Below are positions 1 through 5,920 of a stretch of 8,430 nucleotides of DNA, piece by piece. The translations under genes were made by a program, and so were the position numbers. The notes under the pieces were generated by a model. That model saw only the letters and a program-made list of their open reading frames with translations, did no database searches and had not been told where the DNA came from. Each line of letters opens with the position of its first letter. Positions within the stretch are counted from its first letter, which is position 1. Source of the stretch: Thermoplasmata archaeon (lineage in GTDB: Archaea > Thermoplasmatota > E2 > UBA202 > JdFR-43); contig JAGGWA010000089.1 of the NCBI GenBank assembly GCA_021157745.1, positions 1-8,430 on the forward strand, written 5' to 3'.

Positions 1-50
1 ACAGCTATTCCAAGAGTGTGAGCTGTTCCTTCTATCCCGAGAGAAATCAT
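1..50 (-). CDS. kae1: Kae1/TsaD tRNA threonylcarbamoyladenosine synthase subunit, N-terminal fragment (cut by window edge)
   Basis: Reading the minus strand from an ATG at 50-48 gives M-I-S-L-G-I-E-G-T-A-H-T-L-G-I-A before the window ends. The L-G-I-E-G-T-A pattern is the hallmark N-terminus of archaeal Kae1, the KEOPS subunit that transfers the threonylcarbamoyl group to A37 of ANN-decoding tRNAs; it is the first strand of the ASKHA ATPase fold. The ATG overlaps the TGA of the upstream small gene (ATGA), so the two are very probably co-transcribed. A GGAG lies just before the ATG (56-53 on the minus strand), with only two bases of spacing. In many euryarchaea this protein is fused to the Bud32 kinase; whether that holds here is outside the window. 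Only 16 codons are visible, so identity rests on one strong motif plus the start and overlap geometry. Confidence 0.72.
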   Translation of the reverse strand, partial: MISLGIEGTAHTLGIA

Positions 51-274
51 AGCTCCATTATAAGCTTGGCTATTTCCTCTCTCTTCTCCTTTTCTTTTGG
101 AAGAGCTATAGATGCTTTCCACTTCCTTTTTCCATCTTCCAAATAGTAGCCGCGAGATATGGAAATAAACTCATTTTCTCCTTGCTCGCTAATTGCTTTT
201 TTTCTCGCAACCTCTATAAAATTATTTCTCCCAAATTTTATTTCCTTTGCTTCTATTATTTCATATTCCACCAT
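47..274 (-). CDS. Small basic protein, possibly PC4-like nucleic-acid-binding fold, co-transcribed with kae1
   Basis: A 75-residue lysine-rich protein if it starts at the ATG at 274; an in-frame ATG at 301 would add nine residues (M-K-L-Y-I-W-I-D-K). I prefer 274 because the ATTTAAAT box at 305-312 would start transcription near 284, after the 301 codon. The layout resembles the PC4/p15 single-stranded-DNA-binding fold: a strand K-F-G-R-N-N-F-I-E-V, then F-I-S-I-S-R-G-Y-Y, a basic D-G-K-R-K turn, K-A-S-I-A-L-P and a C-terminal helix. PC4 has the comparable order I-G-(x)-V-x-V / I-D-I-R-E-Y / K-x-G-I-S-L / helix. That is recognition from memory, not a search, and the function is uncertain. The coding status is better supported: it has a promoter, is divergent from leuS, and its TGA overlaps the kae1 ATG. 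A role in transcription or nucleic-acid binding is inference only; it does not resemble the KEOPS subunits Pcc1 or Cgi121. Confidence 0.7.
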   Translation of the reverse strand: MVEYEIIEAKEIKFGRNNFIEVARKKAISEQGENEFISISRGYYLEDGKRKWKASIALPKEKEKREEIAKLIMEL

Positions 275-304
275 TTTATCAATCCAAATGTATAACTTCA
301 TCGG

Positions 305-312
305 ATTTAAAT
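305..312 (-). promoter_or_regulatory. Candidate TATA box for the small gene/kae1 operon
   Basis: The palindromic octamer ATTTAAAT is identical to the box in front of the membrane-protein gene at 3699-3706. With the roughly 24.5-base centre-to-start spacing seen elsewhere in the window, transcription would begin near 284, about ten bases before the ATG at 274. The alternative is that the TTATATAA at 341-348 works in both directions and gives an 18-base leader to the ATG at 301. Confidence 0.4.
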
Positions 313-340
313 CTTTGGGCTTGGTTTGGTTTCACAACCG

Positions 341-348
341 TTATATAA
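341..348 (+). promoter_or_regulatory. TATA box of leuS
   Basis: The octamer TTATATAA is centred 24.5 bases before the leuS ATG at 369, the distance expected between an archaeal TATA box and its transcription start. This predicts a leaderless mRNA. No Shine-Dalgarno motif lies between the box and the ATG. The octamer is palindromic, so direction must come from flanking BRE bases. Confidence 0.65.
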
Positions 349-368
349 CCATATTTTTTTCAATCTTG

Positions 369-3125
369 ATGGAATTTGAAGAAATAGAGAAGAAATGGCA
401 GAAAAGATGGTTTAATGAAAAAATTTACGAGGCAAGAAAGGAAAAGGGTAAGAAATTTTTCATTCATTTTGCATATCCTGGTATATCGGGTTATCTTCAT
501 GTAGGGCATATGCGCGGCTTTACCTACTCGGATATAATTGCAAGGTATAAAAGAATGAGTGGTTACGATGTTATTTTTCCAGCTGGCTTCCATGCAACTG
601 GTTTACCCGCTGTAAGCCTTGCAAAAAAGGTTGAAAGAGGTGATGAAAAAACATTGCAATATTTGCGGAGCAATGGATGCCCTGAAGAGATAATAAAAAA
701 GCTTTCTGATCCAATAGAAGTTGTGAAATATTTCAGCAATGTATATGTCGAGGAATACTGGAAAAAATTTGGTTTTCTGATTGACTACACTCGCCTCATG
801 GATACCATCTCGCCTGGCTACAAAAAATTCATTCAGTGGCAATTTTATAAATTGAAGGAGCTTGACTTGCTGACTCAAAAGCCCCATTACGCTCCATATT
901 GCCCGAATTGCGGTCCAGTTGCAGTCGATAAATCTGAAACAGATATATCGCAGGGTGGAGATGCCGAAATTCTGGAATTCACGCTGATCAAATTCAAAAT
1001 GGATGAGTATATTTTGCCAGCAGCCACTCTGCGACCCGAGACAATCTTTGGCGTTACAAACATGTGGGTGAATGGTAGCGAGGACTATGTCATCGCTAAA
1101 GTAGGTAACGAAAAATGGATTGTGTCTGAGAAGGCTGCATTTAAATTAAAGCATCAGATGGATGATGTCGAGATTATTGAAAAAATTAAGGGTAGCAAGT
1201 TAGTCGGCAAAAAATGCGTTGCTCCTTTAATTGAAAAGGAAGTGCCGATATATGATGCAAAATTTGTCGATACAAGCGTTGCAACAGGCGTTGTCATGAG
1301 TGTGCCTGCCCATGCTCCATATGATTATGTTGCTTTACGCGATATGAACATGCCTGTTGAGCCAATCGTTATAATAAAAATCAAGGGGTATGAAATTCCA
1401 GCGAAAGAAATAGTTGAAAAGATGGGCATAAAGGATCAGCATGATGAGCGCCTTGAAGAAGCAACCCAGATCATATACAAAGATGAATTCCACAGTGGAA
1501 TAATGAATGAGAATTGCATGGAATATGCTGGAAGGAAGATAAATGAGGTTAAGGATGAAATAAAGGAGAAGCTGCTGCAAAGAAATGAAGCTGCAATAAT
1601 GAGGGAATTTTCGAAAAAAGTTATATGCAGATGTGGAGCGGAGGTTATAATCAAAAAGATTCCGGATCAGTGGTTCATAAGGTATAGTGATGAGGAGCTA
1701 ACTGAAAAAAGCAAGGAGCATGTTAAAAGCATGGACATATATCCTCCAGAATACAAAGAAGAGTTGCCAAAAGTTCTGGACTGGTTTGGAGACAGAGCAT
1801 GCATAAGGCGCGGCTCCTGGCTTGGGACAGAATTTCCATTCAAAAAAGGCTGGGTTGTGGAGCCGATTTCAGACTCAACGCTATATCCTGCGTATTACAT
1901 TATTTCGAAATATGTCAACAGCGGAGAAATAAAGCCAGAGGAAATGAGCAACGATTTCTTTGATTACGTCTTCCTCGGAAAAGGAGAAGCAAAAAACGAG
2001 ACATGGAAGAAAATAAGAGATGACTTCCTTTACTGGTATCCTGTCGATATAAACCTTGGTGGCAAGGAGCATAAAACAGTTCATTTCCCTGTTTTCATAA
2101 TGAATCATGTTGCGATAATGGAAAAGCAGCATTGGCCTCGCGGCATCTTCGTAAACTGGTGGGTGACGCAGCAGCAGGGCGAGAAAATATCGAAATCAAA
2201 AGGAGGAGCAGAACCCATTCCTGGAGCAAGTAAAAAATATGGCGTTGACACCATGCGTCTTTACTACGCTCATGCTGCTTCTCCCTTTGTCGATGTAGAA
2301 TGGAATGGAGATGCCGTCGAGCAATACAAAAAAAGGCTGATAAGAATATGGAATTTCTTTGAGAAATTGATTAAGGTGGATGAAGGAAAAAGCAGGATAG
2401 ATGAATGGCTCATCTCAGCTTTCAATAAAGAGTTGAAAAGCGTTGAAGAAGCAATGAAAGAATATGAATTCAGAAAAGCATCGAATTCCATTTATTTCAA
2501 TGTCTATTCCATTCTTCAATGGTATATTAGGAGAGGAGGAGGAAATAAAGATGCCATAAGGGATGTTGTTGAAAAATGGATAAAAGCAATGGCTCCATTT
2601 ACGCCACATATTGCGGAAGAGATGTGGGAAAAACTTGGCAAAGACGGCTTTGTATCATTGCAGGAATATCCGGAGGCGGGAGAAATAAATGAGGAGGTTT
2701 TAATAAATGAGGAATTGCTGATAAAGACAATAAATGATATAGAGGAAATAAAGAAGGTTACAAAAATTCAGCCGAAAAAAGTTTTCATATATGTCGCCCC
2801 GCAATGGAAATGGAAGATTGTTGAGATAGCGAATGAATTAAAAAAGGAAGGAAAATTGAACATGAAAAATTTGATGGCGGAAGCCAAAAAAATTGGAATG
2901 GATATGAAAAAGGCATCGAAATACGCGGCTAAGCTAATAGAAGACATGAAAAAAATGGAATTTAAAAGAGTGAATGAGTTTGATTATCTAAAAGAAGCAA
3001 AGGAATTCATTGAAAAAGAGATAGGTTGCGAGGTTGAGATAATGGATGAGAATGCAACATATGATCCTGCTTCGAAAAAAGAGCAGGCAATGCCTTTAAG
3101 GCCTGCAATATATATTGAAAGCTAG
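369..3125 (+). CDS. leuS: Leucyl-tRNA synthetase, archaeal/eukaryotic type
   Basis: A 918-residue cytoplasmic class Ia synthetase that charges tRNA-Leu. Visible landmarks: HIGH signature as HVGH at 44-47; a Cys pair CPNC at 178-181; the CP1 editing domain with the threonine-rich T-L-R-P-E-T-I-F-G at 220-228 and the V-P-A-H-A-P-Y-D segment whose Asp319 sits where the universal editing Asp is expected; a second Cys pair C-R-C-G at 420-423; and KMSKS as K-I-S-K-S at 606-610. An anticodon-binding helical region and a lysine-rich C-terminal domain follow. The length is slightly below the 940-970 residues usual for archaeal LeuRS. I chose the ATG at 369 because [10 protein letters not shown] is the normal LeuRS start and a TATA box lies 24.5 bases upstream. 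The in-frame extension back to 159 would cross that promoter and the opposite-strand gene. The stop overlaps the rpl10e stop. Confidence 0.97.
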   Translation: MEFEEIEKKWQKRWFNEKIYEARKEKGKKFFIHFAYPGISGYLHVGHMRGFTYSDIIARYKRMSGYDVIFPAGFHATGLPAVSLAKKVERGDEKTLQYLRSNGCPEEIIKKLSDPIEVVKYFSNVYVEEYWKKFGFLIDYTRLMDTISPGYKKFIQWQFYKLKELDLLTQKPHYAPYCPNCGPVAVDKSETDISQGGDAEILEFTLIKFKMDEYILPAATLRPETIFGVTNMWVNGSEDYVIAKVGNEKWIVSEKAAFKLKHQMDDVEIIEKIKGSKLVGKKCVAPLIEKEVPIYDAKFVDTSVATGVVMSVPAHAPYDYVALRDMNMPVEPIVIIKIKGYEIPAKEIVEKMGIKDQHDERLEEATQIIYKDEFHSGIMNENCMEYAGRKINEVKDEIKEKLLQRNEAAIMREFSKKVICRCGAEVIIKKIPDQWFIRYSDEELTEKSKEHVKSMDIYPPEYKEELPKVLDWFGDRACIRRGSWLGTEFPFKKGWVVEPISDSTLYPAYYIISKYVNSGEIKPEEMSNDFFDYVFLGKGEAKNETWKKIRDDFLYWYPVDINLGGKEHKTVHFPVFIMNHVAIMEKQHWPRGIFVNWWVTQQQGEKISKSKGGAEPIPGASKKYGVDTMRLYYAHAASPFVDVEWNGDAVEQYKKRLIRIWNFFEKLIKVDEGKSRIDEWLISAFNKELKSVEEAMKEYEFRKASNSIYFNVYSILQWYIRRGGGNKDAIRDVVEKWIKAMAPFTPHIAEEMWEKLGKDGFVSLQEYPEAGEINEEVLINEELLIKTINDIEEIKKVTKIQPKKVFIYVAPQWKWKIVEIANELKKEGKLNMKNLMAEAKKIGMDMKKASKYAAKLIEDMKKMEFKRVNEFDYLKEAKEFIEKEIGCEVEIMDENATYDPASKKEQAMPLRPAIYIES
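3075..3106 (-). terminator. Hairpin plus T-run, candidate terminator of rpl10e inside leuS
   Basis: Read on the minus strand, the arm at 3106-3101 (GCAGGC) pairs with GCCTGC at 3088-3083 across a 12-base loop. After two bases comes a run of six T at 3080-3075. It begins 16 bases past the rpl10e stop codon. Archaeal RNA polymerase mainly responds to T-tracts, so the T6 is the more relevant part; the stem may be incidental because these bases encode the LeuRS C-terminus. Confidence 0.4.
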
Positions 3126-3631
3126 GAGCTAACTTCTTTTATTTCGATTCCACACGGCGTCGGAAGCTTTGCATTGGCTCTTCTCAAAGCCTCTTTTGCA
3201 AATTGCACATTCTCGGGAGTTGTCCATATTGTTATCAATTTTTGCCCTTCCTTGACGCGGGCCGCCGTGCCGACGGGCTTTCCATATGCCTTACGCATTC
3301 CCTGCGAAACTCTGTCTGCGCCTGCGCCAGTTGCCTGCTTGTTTTCTCTTACAACGACATGTGGATAAACCCTTATTTTCATTCTGTAATTTGATTTTCC
3401 AGCTTTGCTTACAATGTAGCGGTTTGCTGCAATACGAGCAGCTTCTAAAGCACGATGCAGTATGTTACATTTCTCTTTTGCAAAGAGGGTGACTTCAACA
3501 GGAAATTCTGCCGTAAGATTGCCCAGATCAAACTGGCTTATTCTTGGATTCGGAACTCCTCCAATGTATTCTTTCCTCGTAGTGACTCTGCCTCTGATGT
3601 CTCTATACATTCGCGCTGGCTTCCTTGACAT
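3122..3631 (-). CDS. rpl10e: 50S ribosomal protein L10e (uL16 family)
   Basis: A 169-residue basic protein matching archaeal/eukaryotic L10e, the uL16 counterpart that sits near the tRNA A-site cleft and central protuberance of the large subunit. The N-terminus [10 protein letters not shown], the segment [10 protein letters not shown], the A-A-R-I-A-A-N-R-Y helix and the [12 protein letters not shown] strand are typical. So is the loop [23 protein letters not shown], which approaches the peptidyl-transferase centre. Length is normal for archaea. The start at 3631 is supported by a TTATATAA box 24.5 bases upstream, so the mRNA should be leaderless. It is monocistronic here: convergent with leuS, sharing a CTAG at the two stop codons, and divergent from the membrane-protein gene. 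Confidence 0.97.
   Translation of the reverse strand: MSRKPARMYRDIRGRVTTRKEYIGGVPNPRISQFDLGNLTAEFPVEVTLFAKEKCNILHRALEAARIAANRYIVSKAGKSNYRMKIRVYPHVVVRENKQATGAGADRVSQGMRKAYGKPVGTAARVKEGQKLITIWTTPENVQFAKEALRRANAKLPTPCGIEIKEVSS
3134..3144 (+). terminator. T-rich stretch, possible leuS terminator
   Basis: The stretch TTCTTTTATTT starts eight bases after the leuS stop codon, inside the 3' end of rpl10e. It fits the U-rich tracts at which archaeal transcription commonly ends. There is no accompanying stem, so support is modest. Confidence 0.3.
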
Positions 3632-3651
3632 GGAGAAGAGATATCGTATTA

Positions 3652-3659
3652 TTATATAA
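3652..3659 (-). promoter_or_regulatory. TATA box of rpl10e
   Basis: TTATATAA, the same palindromic octamer as at leuS, is centred 24.5 bases before the rpl10e ATG. This predicts a leaderless transcript. The bases between the box and the ATG are pyrimidine-rich (TCTCTTCTCC) and contain no Shine-Dalgarno motif. Confidence 0.65.
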
Positions 3660-3698
3660 ATTTAATCATCGATATGCTGCTCCAATTTTTTTCGATAT

Positions 3699-3706
3699 AT
3701 TTAAAT
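3699..3706 (+). promoter_or_regulatory. TATA box of the DHp membrane-protein gene
   Basis: ATTTAAAT, preceded by ATAT, is centred 24.5 bases before the ATG at 3727. This decides the start in favour of 3727 over the in-frame ATG at 3625, which would lie upstream of the promoter and inside rpl10e. Confidence 0.6.
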
Positions 3707-3726
3707 TGAATAGGCTCGATAACATT

Positions 3727-4251
3727 ATGAAGCAGGAGGAGGAAAATGCGATAAAGATACTGGTTATCATTTTCTTGATTTCGTTTTCAATTCTTCTATC
3801 ATCCATCTACAAGATGCAACTGAAAGGCTATACATTTTATCAGCATTTCTTTTATTTGCCAATCGTTTTATCTTCATTCTGGTGGAGGCGGAAAGGGATA
3901 TGGATAGCAATATTTCTCGGGGCATTTACAATAACAATGGCTTTATTTCCAAATCAACCAAAAGAGCTTTTTTCTTCCATTGTTAGGGCAGCTATGTTCG
4001 TAATAGTTGCTTCATTGGTTGGCATTTTAAGTGAGGAAAAAACAAAAGCTTTAGAAAAAGAAATAGAATTCAAGCTGAAGACAGCGCATTTCTTCTTCAA
4101 TCCAATTGCGATAGCAGAGGGCTTTCTAGAGCTCGCAATGGAAAGAGCCAATGAAGAAGTCAAGAAAGATTTGGAGACAACAAAAAATGCCATTGAAAGA
4201 ATAAAGAAGGTTGTGGAAAATGTTGTGGAGAGGGGAGAAATAAAGGAGTAA
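3727..4251 (+). CDS. Membrane protein with a histidine-kinase-type DHp helix pair but no ATPase domain
   Basis: A 174-residue protein. Four hydrophobic stretches are visible at about 8-28, 38-53, 56-74 and 84-102, with W-W-R-R-K-G between the second and third. This arrangement resembles the four-helix sensor modules in front of many archaeal histidine kinases. From about 103 it becomes a charged helical pair. The segment L-K-T-A-H-F-F-F-N-P-I-A-I-A-E-G carries His121, Asn125 and Pro126, matching the H-box of sensor kinases (H-x-x-x-N-P-L), where the His is phosphorylated. The second helix ends E-R-I-K-K-V-V-E-N-V-V and the stop follows at once. No N, G1 or G2 box of a HATPase_c domain exists, and leuD begins 28 bases later. 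It could be a degenerate kinase, a phosphoacceptor or dimerisation partner for another kinase, or simply a membrane protein. The gene is well supported and the domain reading is moderately sure; no response regulator is adjacent. Confidence 0.75.
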   Translation: MKQEEENAIKILVIIFLISFSILLSSIYKMQLKGYTFYQHFFYLPIVLSSFWWRRKGIWIAIFLGAFTITMALFPNQPKELFSSIVRAAMFVIVASLVGILSEEKTKALEKEIEFKLKTAHFFFNPIAIAEGFLELAMERANEEVKKDLETTKNAIERIKKVVENVVERGEIKE

Positions 4252-4261
4252 TTTTATAAAA
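4252..4261 (+). promoter_or_regulatory. TATA box of the leuD-leuB operon
   Basis: The palindrome TTTTATAAAA begins directly after the preceding stop codon and is centred 23.5 bases before the leuD ATG at 4280. leuD therefore appears to have its own promoter and a leaderless start, and need not rely on read-through from the membrane-protein gene. Confidence 0.6.
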
Positions 4262-4279
4262 ATTTGCTGTATTCAAATC

Positions 4280-4765
4280 ATGATAATAAAGGGCAGAATA
4301 ATAAAATATGGAGATGACATAAACACAGATGTTATATATCCTGGCAGATACCTTGAGATAACGGAGCCTGAAGAAATGGCAAAACATGCAATGGAAGATT
4401 TGGACCCAGATTTTTTAAATAAAGTCAAGGAAAGGAATATAATAGTTGCTGGGAAAAACTTTGGCTGCGGCTCCTCAAGGGAACAGGCGGCGACATGCCT
4501 CAAATATGCTGGCGTTGATGCCATCATAGCCAAATCCTTTGCTCGCATATTCTTCAGAAATGCCATAAACAATGGCTTGCTCGTCATAGAATGCAAAAAT
4601 GCAGATGAAATAAATGATGGAGACGAAATAGAAATAGATGTTGAAAATGGAGTAATAAAAGATCTTAGCCGAGGAAAGGAATACAGTTTTAAAGCATTGC
4701 CTCCTTTCCTGATGGAAATTATTAAAGCTGGTGGATTGATACCATATGTGAGGGAGAAAATATGA
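4280..4765 (+). CDS. leuD: 3-isopropylmalate dehydratase small subunit (LeuD/homoaconitase small-subunit family)
   Basis: A 161-residue swivel-domain subunit of the aconitase superfamily. With a LeuC-type iron-sulfur large subunit it would isomerise 2-isopropylmalate to 3-isopropylmalate in leucine synthesis, or act on homocitrate or citramalate. Diagnostic segments are G-D-D-I-N-T-D-V-I-Y-P-G-R-Y-L at 11-25, G-K-N-F-G-C-G-S-S-R-E at 58-68, and A-R-I-F-F-R-N-A-I-N-N-G-L at 88-100. The substrate-discriminating loop reads Y-L-E-I at 24-27. From memory, this is neither the YLVY form described for an archaeal isopropylmalate isomerase nor the YLRT form of methanogen homoaconitase, so the substrate stays open. 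Length is normal for the archaeal subunit. Its TGA overlaps the ATG of the dehydrogenase gene (ATGA). The large subunit is not in the window. Confidence 0.9.
   Translation: MIIKGRIIKYGDDINTDVIYPGRYLEITEPEEMAKHAMEDLDPDFLNKVKERNIIVAGKNFGCGSSREQAATCLKYAGVDAIIAKSFARIFFRNAINNGLLVIECKNADEINDGDEIEIDVENGVIKDLSRGKEYSFKALPPFLMEIIKAGGLIPYVREKI
4753..4756 (+). promoter_or_regulatory. Shine-Dalgarno-like motif of leuB
   Basis: GGAG lies five bases before the leuB ATG at 4762, inside the end of leuD. This internal operon gene thus has a Shine-Dalgarno-like site, in contrast to the leaderless first genes of the window. Confidence 0.45.
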
Positions 4766-5877
4766 AGTATAAAATAGCTATGTTGCCAGGAGATGGAATA
4801 GGAAAGGATGTGATGGATGCAGCCCAGATTGTTTTGAACGCTTTGGACCTGGATGCGGAATACATATATGGAGACATAGGCTGGGAATTCTGGAAAAAGG
4901 AAGGAAATCCACTGCCAGAACGCACCATAGAGATGATGAAGGAAACAGATTGCGCTTTATTTGGAGCGATAACATCCAAGCCAAAAGATGAGGCACAAAA
5001 AGAGTTGCCAGAGCATTTAAAGGGCAAGGTTGAATATTTCAGCCCCATCGTTAAGCTACGACAGCTTTTTGATTTGTATGCTAACGTTCGCCCATGCAAA
5101 GCATATGAGGGAAATCCATTGAATTATCGAGATGACATTGATTTGGTGATATTCAGGGAAAATACAGAGGGGCTATACTCTGGTGTAGAATTTCATCCTG
5201 TGCCATCAGATGTTAGAGAGATGCTTGAGAGAAGCCATCCAAATATGGCTCGCTTCAAAAATGTTGATAACGAAGATATGGCTATATCGTTGCGAATTTT
5301 CACGAGGAAGGGATGCCAGAGAATAGTAAAGAAGGCTTTTGAATATGCAGAGGAGTATGGAAGAAAAAAAGTCACGGTTGTTGAGAAGCCAAATGTTATA
5401 AGGGAAACATCTGGCCTGATGATAAGAGAGGCAAGGAAAATAGCTGAGCAATACAAGGGCATAGAATATGGAGAGGCAAATATCGATGCCATGGCAATGT
5501 GGCTCATCAAAAATCCGCAAAATTATGATGTCATCGTTACATCAAACATGTTTGGTGATATAATATCTGATCTTGCAGCTCAGCTTGTAGGTGGTTTAGG
5601 ATTCGCCTGCAGCGGAAACATCGGCGATAACTATGCCATATTTGAGCCCACGCATGGAAGTGCACCAAAATATGCAGGCAAATATGTTGTTAATCCAACG
5701 GCCATGCTTCTTTCGGTAAAAATGATGCTTGAATGGCTTGGAGAAAAGAAGATGGCTTCGATGCTAGAAAATGGAATAGCGAGGACAATAAAAGAGGGCA
5801 GAGTTAAAACATATGACATGGGTGGAAATGCGACGACGCTTGAAATGGCTGAAGAAGTCGTAAGGAATATGGATTGA
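4762..5877 (+). CDS. leuB: 3-isopropylmalate/isocitrate-family beta-decarboxylating dehydrogenase
   Basis: A 371-residue soluble dehydrogenase that oxidises and decarboxylates a malate-type substrate with Mg2+ and NAD(P)+. Family residues are in place: G-D-G-I-G at 10-14, Arg100, Arg110, Arg132, Tyr139 in R-E-N-T-E-G-L-Y, Lys209 in V-V-E-K-P-N, Asp242, and Asp266/Asp270 in N-M-F-G-D-I-I-S-D. The pocket segment before Arg100 is S-P-I-V-K-L: hydrophobic I/V, as expected for isopropylmalate, where isocitrate dehydrogenase has S-L-N-V. The cofactor site reads H-G-S-A-P-K-Y-A-G-K. Lys303, Tyr304, Val310 and Tyr351 match the NADP-specifying residues of E. coli isocitrate dehydrogenase (K344, Y345, V351, Y391), instead of the D-I of NAD-dependent IPMDH. 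The E. coli R395 position is Gly. Operon overlap with leuD favours leucine or a related 2-oxoacid pathway. leuB is the best guess; homoisocitrate or isocitrate dehydrogenase remains possible. Confidence 0.88.
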   Translation: MKYKIAMLPGDGIGKDVMDAAQIVLNALDLDAEYIYGDIGWEFWKKEGNPLPERTIEMMKETDCALFGAITSKPKDEAQKELPEHLKGKVEYFSPIVKLRQLFDLYANVRPCKAYEGNPLNYRDDIDLVIFRENTEGLYSGVEFHPVPSDVREMLERSHPNMARFKNVDNEDMAISLRIFTRKGCQRIVKKAFEYAEEYGRKKVTVVEKPNVIRETSGLMIREARKIAEQYKGIEYGEANIDAMAMWLIKNPQNYDVIVTSNMFGDIISDLAAQLVGGLGFACSGNIGDNYAIFEPTHGSAPKYAGKYVVNPTAMLLSVKMMLEWLGEKKMASMLENGIARTIKEGRVKTYDMGGNATTLEMAEEVVRNMD

Positions 5878-5886
5878 ACCGTTCAA
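5874..5886 (+). repeat. Perfect inverted repeat TTGAAC-C-GTTCAA upstream of the translin promoter
   Basis: Two perfect 6-base arms are separated by one base. The dyad includes the leuB stop codon and ends seven bases before the translin TATA box. Position and symmetry suit a dimeric repressor or activator site. A short hairpin in the leuB mRNA 3' end is also possible, but no T-run follows. Confidence 0.45.
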
Positions 5887-5892
5887 CCCAAA

Positions 5893-5900
5893 TATTATAT
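5893..5900 (+). promoter_or_regulatory. TATA box of the translin gene
   Basis: TATTATAT is centred 24.5 bases before the ATG at 5921. It supports 5921 as the start over the in-frame TTG at 5909, and predicts another leaderless mRNA. Confidence 0.55.
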
Positions 5901-5920
5901 TTGCCATCTTGATTATCATT

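Noticed and set aside
159..368. In-frame 70-residue N-terminal extension of LeuRS
   Set aside because: It would cross the leuS TATA box and the opposite-strand small gene. The residues are not LeuRS-like, and the normal start M-E-F-E-E-I-E lies 24.5 bases after the TATA box.
3106..3117. Perfect palindrome CAATATATATTG near the end of leuS
   Set aside because: It lies in Ile/Tyr codons of the LeuRS C-terminus and is a short AT alternation likely to arise by chance. It is not at promoter spacing for any gene here.
3625..3726. In-frame upstream start for the DHp membrane protein
   Set aside because: The extension begins inside rpl10e and reads through both divergent promoters. The ATG at 3727 has the expected TATA spacing.
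4252..4279. Possible leucine-responsive leader or riboswitch ahead of leuD
   Set aside because: Only 28 bases separate the stop codon from the leuD ATG, and they are filled by the TATA box and a leaderless start. There is no room for an RNA switch.
4722..5099. 125-codon open frame on the minus strand opposite leuD/leuB
   Set aside because: It is a shadow of two clearly recognised enzymes, with low-complexity Ser/Pro/Lys composition and no promoter.
5909..5920. TTG start giving M-I-I-I-M at the translin N-terminus
   Set aside because: The ATG at 5921 lies exactly where the TATA box predicts the transcript to begin, so the TTG would be outside the mRNA.
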